From positions 124,001-188,000 of the forward strand of contig NZ_CP154858.1 in assembly GCF_041153465.1 (NCBI RefSeq): a stretch of 64,000 nt of DNA, given 5' to 3'. Below are positions 61,825 to 64,000 of this stretch, in pieces (position 1 is the stretch's first letter; each line of letters opens with the position of its first letter). A program made the position numbers and the translations under genes. This stretch comes from Thermohahella caldifontis (GTDB taxonomy: Bacteria; Pseudomonadota; Gammaproteobacteria; Pseudomonadales; Oleiphilaceae). The notes beneath the pieces were generated by a model. The model saw nothing but the letters and a program-made list of their open reading frames with translations. It was not told the origin of the DNA and did no database searches.

Positions 61825-62540
61825 GTTGTATGCCTGACACGAAAAGCCCCGTCATTCTGGCACTGGATTTTGATACCCGGGAAGCCTGCCTGGCACTATT
61901 GGATCAGCTTGACCCGGACACTTGCCGGGTCAAGGTAGGCAAGGAGATGTTCACCCGCTTCGGTCCCGGATGGGTCGAGGCGCTTCAGGCCATGGGATTT
62001 GAGGTATTTCTGGATCTCAAGTTTCATGATATTCCCAACACGGTGGCCAAAGCGGTCGCCGCGGCAGCAGATCTCGGAGTCTGGATGGTGAATGTGCATG
62101 CCTCGGGTGGGCGACGCATGCTCACCGCTGCGGCGGAAGCCCTCGCACCCTATGCCGAGAGACCGCTGCTGACTGCGGTCACCATTCTGACCAGTCTGAG
62201 TGACGCCGAGCTGGCCGAAATCGGTTATCAGGGCAGTGCGGCGGACATGGTGCCGCGTCTCGCTCGGCTGGCGCAGGATTGTGGGCTGGACGGTGTGGTC
62301 TGCTCGGCTCAGGAAGCGCCGATTCTGCGTCAGCAGGGGCTGAATTTTGCGCTGGTGACGCCCGGCATCCGTCCGCAATGGGCAACTGCCGGTGATCAGA
62401 CCCGCATTGTCACACCGGCCACTGCACTCAAGAACGGCAGCGATTATCTGGTTATCGGGCGACCCGTGACACAGGCAGAGCATCCCGCCGAGGCACTGGA
62501 GAAGGTGATTGCTGAAATCGGATGGAATCAAGCAGAATGA
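61821..62540 (+). CDS. pyrF: orotidine 5'-phosphate decarboxylase
   Basis: 239 residues from ATG 61821, which overlaps the lapB stop as ATGA; ATG 61830, three codons in, is equally possible since neither has a strong ribosome site. The enzyme makes UMP from OMP. The phosphodecarboxylase signature DLKFHDIPNTVAKAV carries the catalytic Asp-Lys-Asp set, VTPGIRP and YLVIGRPVTQAEHP the phosphate site, and ILALDFDTR opens the barrel. Length is typical. A hairpin with a leftward T run lies directly after the stop. Confidence 0.96.
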   Translation: MSCMPDTKSPVILALDFDTREACLALLDQLDPDTCRVKVGKEMFTRFGPGWVEALQAMGFEVFLDLKFHDIPNTVAKAVAAAADLGVWMVNVHASGGRRMLTAAAEALAPYAERPLLTAVTILTSLSDAELAEIGYQGSAADMVPRLARLAQDCGLDGVVCSAQEAPILRQQGLNFALVTPGIRPQWATAGDQTRIVTPATALKNGSDYLVIGRPVTQAEHPAEALEKVIAEIGWNQAE

Positions 62541-62565
62541 AAAAGGCCGCTCTGTGAGCGGCCTT
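62538..62565 (-). terminator. intrinsic terminator of tRNA-Asn, possibly bidirectional
   Basis: AAGGCCGCT (62543-62551) and AGCGGCCTT (62557-62565) form a 9-bp stem with a five-base loop. On the minus strand the stem is followed by TTTTT (62544-62540), so it best serves the tRNA transcript; for pyrF it gives a stem but little T run. Confidence 0.75.
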
Positions 62566-62574
62566 CAGGAATTC

Positions 62575-62650
62575 TGGCTCCCCGAGCTGGACTCGAACCA
62601 GCGACCCAATGATTAACAGTCATTTGCTCTACCAACTGAGCTATCGGGGA
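62575..62650 (-). tRNA. tRNA-Asn (GTT)
   Basis: 76 bases on the minus strand with encoded CCA (62577-62575). The acceptor stem is TCCCCGA with its complement TCGGGGA, the D-loop contains AGCTCAGTTGGTAGAGC, the anticodon loop is CTGTTAA with anticodon GTT, and the T-loop is GGTTCGAGTCC. All four arms pair. The promoter at 62674-62702 lies directly upstream and the hairpin at 62538-62565 downstream. Confidence 0.97.
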
Positions 62651-62673
62651 ATCACGTCATCGACGTGGCGCGT

Positions 62674-62702
62674 ATATTACTGATCACCCGGATGGGCGTC
62701 AA
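62674..62702 (-). promoter_or_regulatory. sigma70 promoter of tRNA-Asn
   Basis: On the minus strand TTGACG (62702-62697), 17-base spacer, TAATAT (62679-62674), then a GC-rich discriminator (ACGCGCC), as usual for stable RNA promoters. Predicted start near 62667, about 17 bases before the mature tRNA. Confidence 0.75.
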
Positions 62703-62737
62703 CCCCCTGAAATGCAAAATGTTGGGAGCAAATAAAC

Positions 62738-64000
62738 TGTCCGGACTTGTAGCACGTGATTTGTCCGGTTTCATGATCACCAAGGAGGTGAGCCATGAGA
62801 CGGACAGAACTGCTACAGGAGATCCGGAAAATGCGATTCGAAGAAGCCTATACGGGATGGACCGAGAAACGGCTGACCCAGGAAGAGGCGGCGCGGCTGC
62901 TGGGGGTCTGTGAGCGGACCTTCCGGCGCTATATCGACCGCTACGAGGAGGAGGGCCTCGACGGCCTGATCGACAAGCGCCTGAGTCAGGTTTCCCACCG
63001 CAAGGCCCCGGTGGATGAGGTTCTACGCCTCGAGGCGCTCTACAAGGAGCGCTACGACGGCTGGAACATCAAACACTTCTACAGCTTCTACCGCGACCGT
63101 CACGGCGGCACACGCAGCTATACCTGGGTACGGAACACCTTGCAGAAGGCAGGCCTGGTCAAGAAGGCACCGGCTCGGGGTAAGCATCGTCGACGCCGCG
63201 AGCGGGCGCCCATGGTCGGCATGATGCTCCACCAGGATGGCTCCACCCACGAATGGGTTCCCGGCCACCACTGGGATCTGATCATCACCTTCGATGACGC
63301 CACCTCTGAGCACTACTCCATGTTCTTCGTCGAGGAGGAAGGCACGGCTTCGAGCTTCCAGGCCATGCGAGAGGTCATCACCGATCACGGCCTTCCCTCG
63401 AGCCTCTATACCGACCGGGGCAGTCACTACTGGCACACCCCCAAGGCCGGCGGCAAGGTCGACAAGTCCAACCTCACCCAGTTCGGCAGGGCCATGGCCC
63501 AGCTCGGGGTCGAGATGATCCCCGCCTATTCCCCCGAGGCCCGGGGCCGCTGTGAGCGCCAGTTCGCCACCCATCAGGGACGCCTGCCCAAGGAACTTGC
63601 AGCCCAGGGCATTACCACCATGGCGGCGGCCAACCGCTACCTTCGGGAGCACTACCTGCCGGCCTTCAACCGGGAGTTCTGCGTCAAACCCGCCGTCGAG
63701 GGCAGCGCCTTCGTGCCTTTCATCGGCCCTGGACTGGACGACATCCTGTGTGAGCAGTACGAACGCACCGTGAACAAGGACAACTGCGTCTCGTTCGAGG
63801 GACTCAAGCTGCAGATCCCTGCCGACCGCTATCGGCGCCATTACGTCAAGGCCAAGGTTCGGGTACACCGTTATCCTGATCGCTCCCTGGCGATCTTCCA
63901 CGGCCCCAGAAGACTGGCCAGTTACACCCCAGAAGGCCTGCCCTTCGACCCCCTCGAACCTATTGATCAGGCACCGGCCAACGTCCGCTGCCAAGTCTGA
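62738..64000 (+). mobile_element. ISNCY/IS1202-type insertion sequence, left part
   Basis: The transposase gene and its leader occupy the end of the window; the right end lies outside. TGTCCGG occurs at 62738-62744 and again at 62762-62768 in direct orientation, 24 bases apart, which may be the outer end and a transposase-binding repeat. The left boundary is thus a guess and must lie right of the tRNA promoter (62702). Target duplication cannot be seen. Confidence 0.6.
62795..64000 (+). CDS. ISNCY-family transposase
   Basis: 401 residues, complete, ending in the TGA at 63998-64000. A strong AAGGAGGTG lies four bases before the ATG. An N-terminal helix-turn-helix (LTQEEAARLLGVCERTFRRY) and a second helical domain precede an rve-type DDE core: Asp in HQDGSTHEW, Asp in YTDRGSHYWHTP and Glu in EARGRCERQFATHQGRLP. 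A C-terminal beta domain follows. All three catalytic residues are present, so the enzyme may be active. The family is assigned from overall layout (IS1202/ISNCY-like); IS481 is a possible alternative. Confidence 0.85.
   Translation: MRRTELLQEIRKMRFEEAYTGWTEKRLTQEEAARLLGVCERTFRRYIDRYEEEGLDGLIDKRLSQVSHRKAPVDEVLRLEALYKERYDGWNIKHFYSFYRDRHGGTRSYTWVRNTLQKAGLVKKAPARGKHRRRRERAPMVGMMLHQDGSTHEWVPGHHWDLIITFDDATSEHYSMFFVEEEGTASSFQAMREVITDHGLPSSLYTDRGSHYWHTPKAGGKVDKSNLTQFGRAMAQLGVEMIPAYSPEARGRCERQFATHQGRLPKELAAQGITTMAAANRYLREHYLPAFNREFCVKPAVEGSAFVPFIGPGLDDILCEQYERTVNKDNCVSFEGLKLQIPADRYRRHYVKAKVRVHRYPDRSLAIFHGPRRLASYTPEGLPFDPLEPIDQAPANVRCQV

Noticed and set aside
1..64000. CRISPR array, prophage or restriction/defence island
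   Set aside because: No spaced direct repeats, cas, phage structural, integrase or methyltransferase genes were seen; the only mobile gene is the transposase at the right end.

Overview
The window reads as a chromosomal segment of a GC-rich gammaproteobacterium, probably a marine or saline pseudomonad/Marinobacter-like organism. The main evidence is gene order. The block gyrA-serC-pheA-hisC-tyrA/aroA-cmk-rpsA-ihfB-lapA-lapB-pyrF (49357-62540) and the block peroxiredoxin-rnt-pyrC-motY-argG (37158-41927) both match the order known from Pseudomonas and relatives. The tyrA-aroA fusion, a MotY-like polar-flagellum stator protein, PhaB and a two-domain fatty acyl-CoA reductase of the Marinobacter type point the same way. 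The genus cannot be fixed from the sequence alone.

Layout. 1-3505: the tail of an AraC-type regulator, then a tightly coupled cluster (alpha/beta hydrolase, small helical protein, SCP2-like protein, iron alcohol dehydrogenase) that looks like lipid or alcohol metabolism. 3514-6116: an exonuclease plus a cNMP/CBS/DUF294 signalling protein. 6238-6553: a gene-free stretch with a promoter, a chain of strong hairpins and an intrinsic terminator, the best candidate here for an undescribed RNA. 6557-10914: PilZ, a secreted unknown, an Hpt protein and an Hpt-REC-REC-GGDEF-EAL regulator broken by a one-base frameshift. 10951-16019: a quinone oxidoreductase-like enzyme, a pentanucleotide repeat, an NADH dehydrogenase-like/SelD fusion lacking the catalytic cysteine, an Smr protein and MtnA. 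16271-25606: a 1226-residue PilZ/DUF1631/GGDEF/EAL protein, a secreted TPR-like protein, and a three-gene signalling operon (OmpR-type regulator, LysM-FecR surface protein, CHASE2 histidine kinase). 26027-36982: a PEP-CTERM HAF-repeat protein, BolA, YciO, ExoI, a pitrilysin-like lipoprotein, PhaB and the fatty acyl-CoA reductase. 37158-48719: conserved housekeeping genes plus a VolA-like surface lipase, a crotonase, class I fumarase and PurU. 48784-62540: a CBS protein, then the gyrA to pyrF block. 62575-64000: tRNA-Asn and an ISNCY/IS1202-type insertion sequence that runs off the end.

Themes. Cyclic-di-GMP and phosphorelay proteins are concentrated in the first 25 kb. Lipid-linked genes (SCP2-like, Fe-ADH, PhaB, fatty acyl-CoA reductase, surface lipase, crotonase) recur and suggest a cell that uses lipids and stores carbon as PHA and possibly wax esters or fatty alcohols.

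Three genes (8480-10914, 27331-27656, 34992-36982) are each broken by what looks like one missing G in a run of five or six Gs. The repeated pattern points to homopolymer under-calling in the sequence, with tract-based variation as the more interesting alternative.
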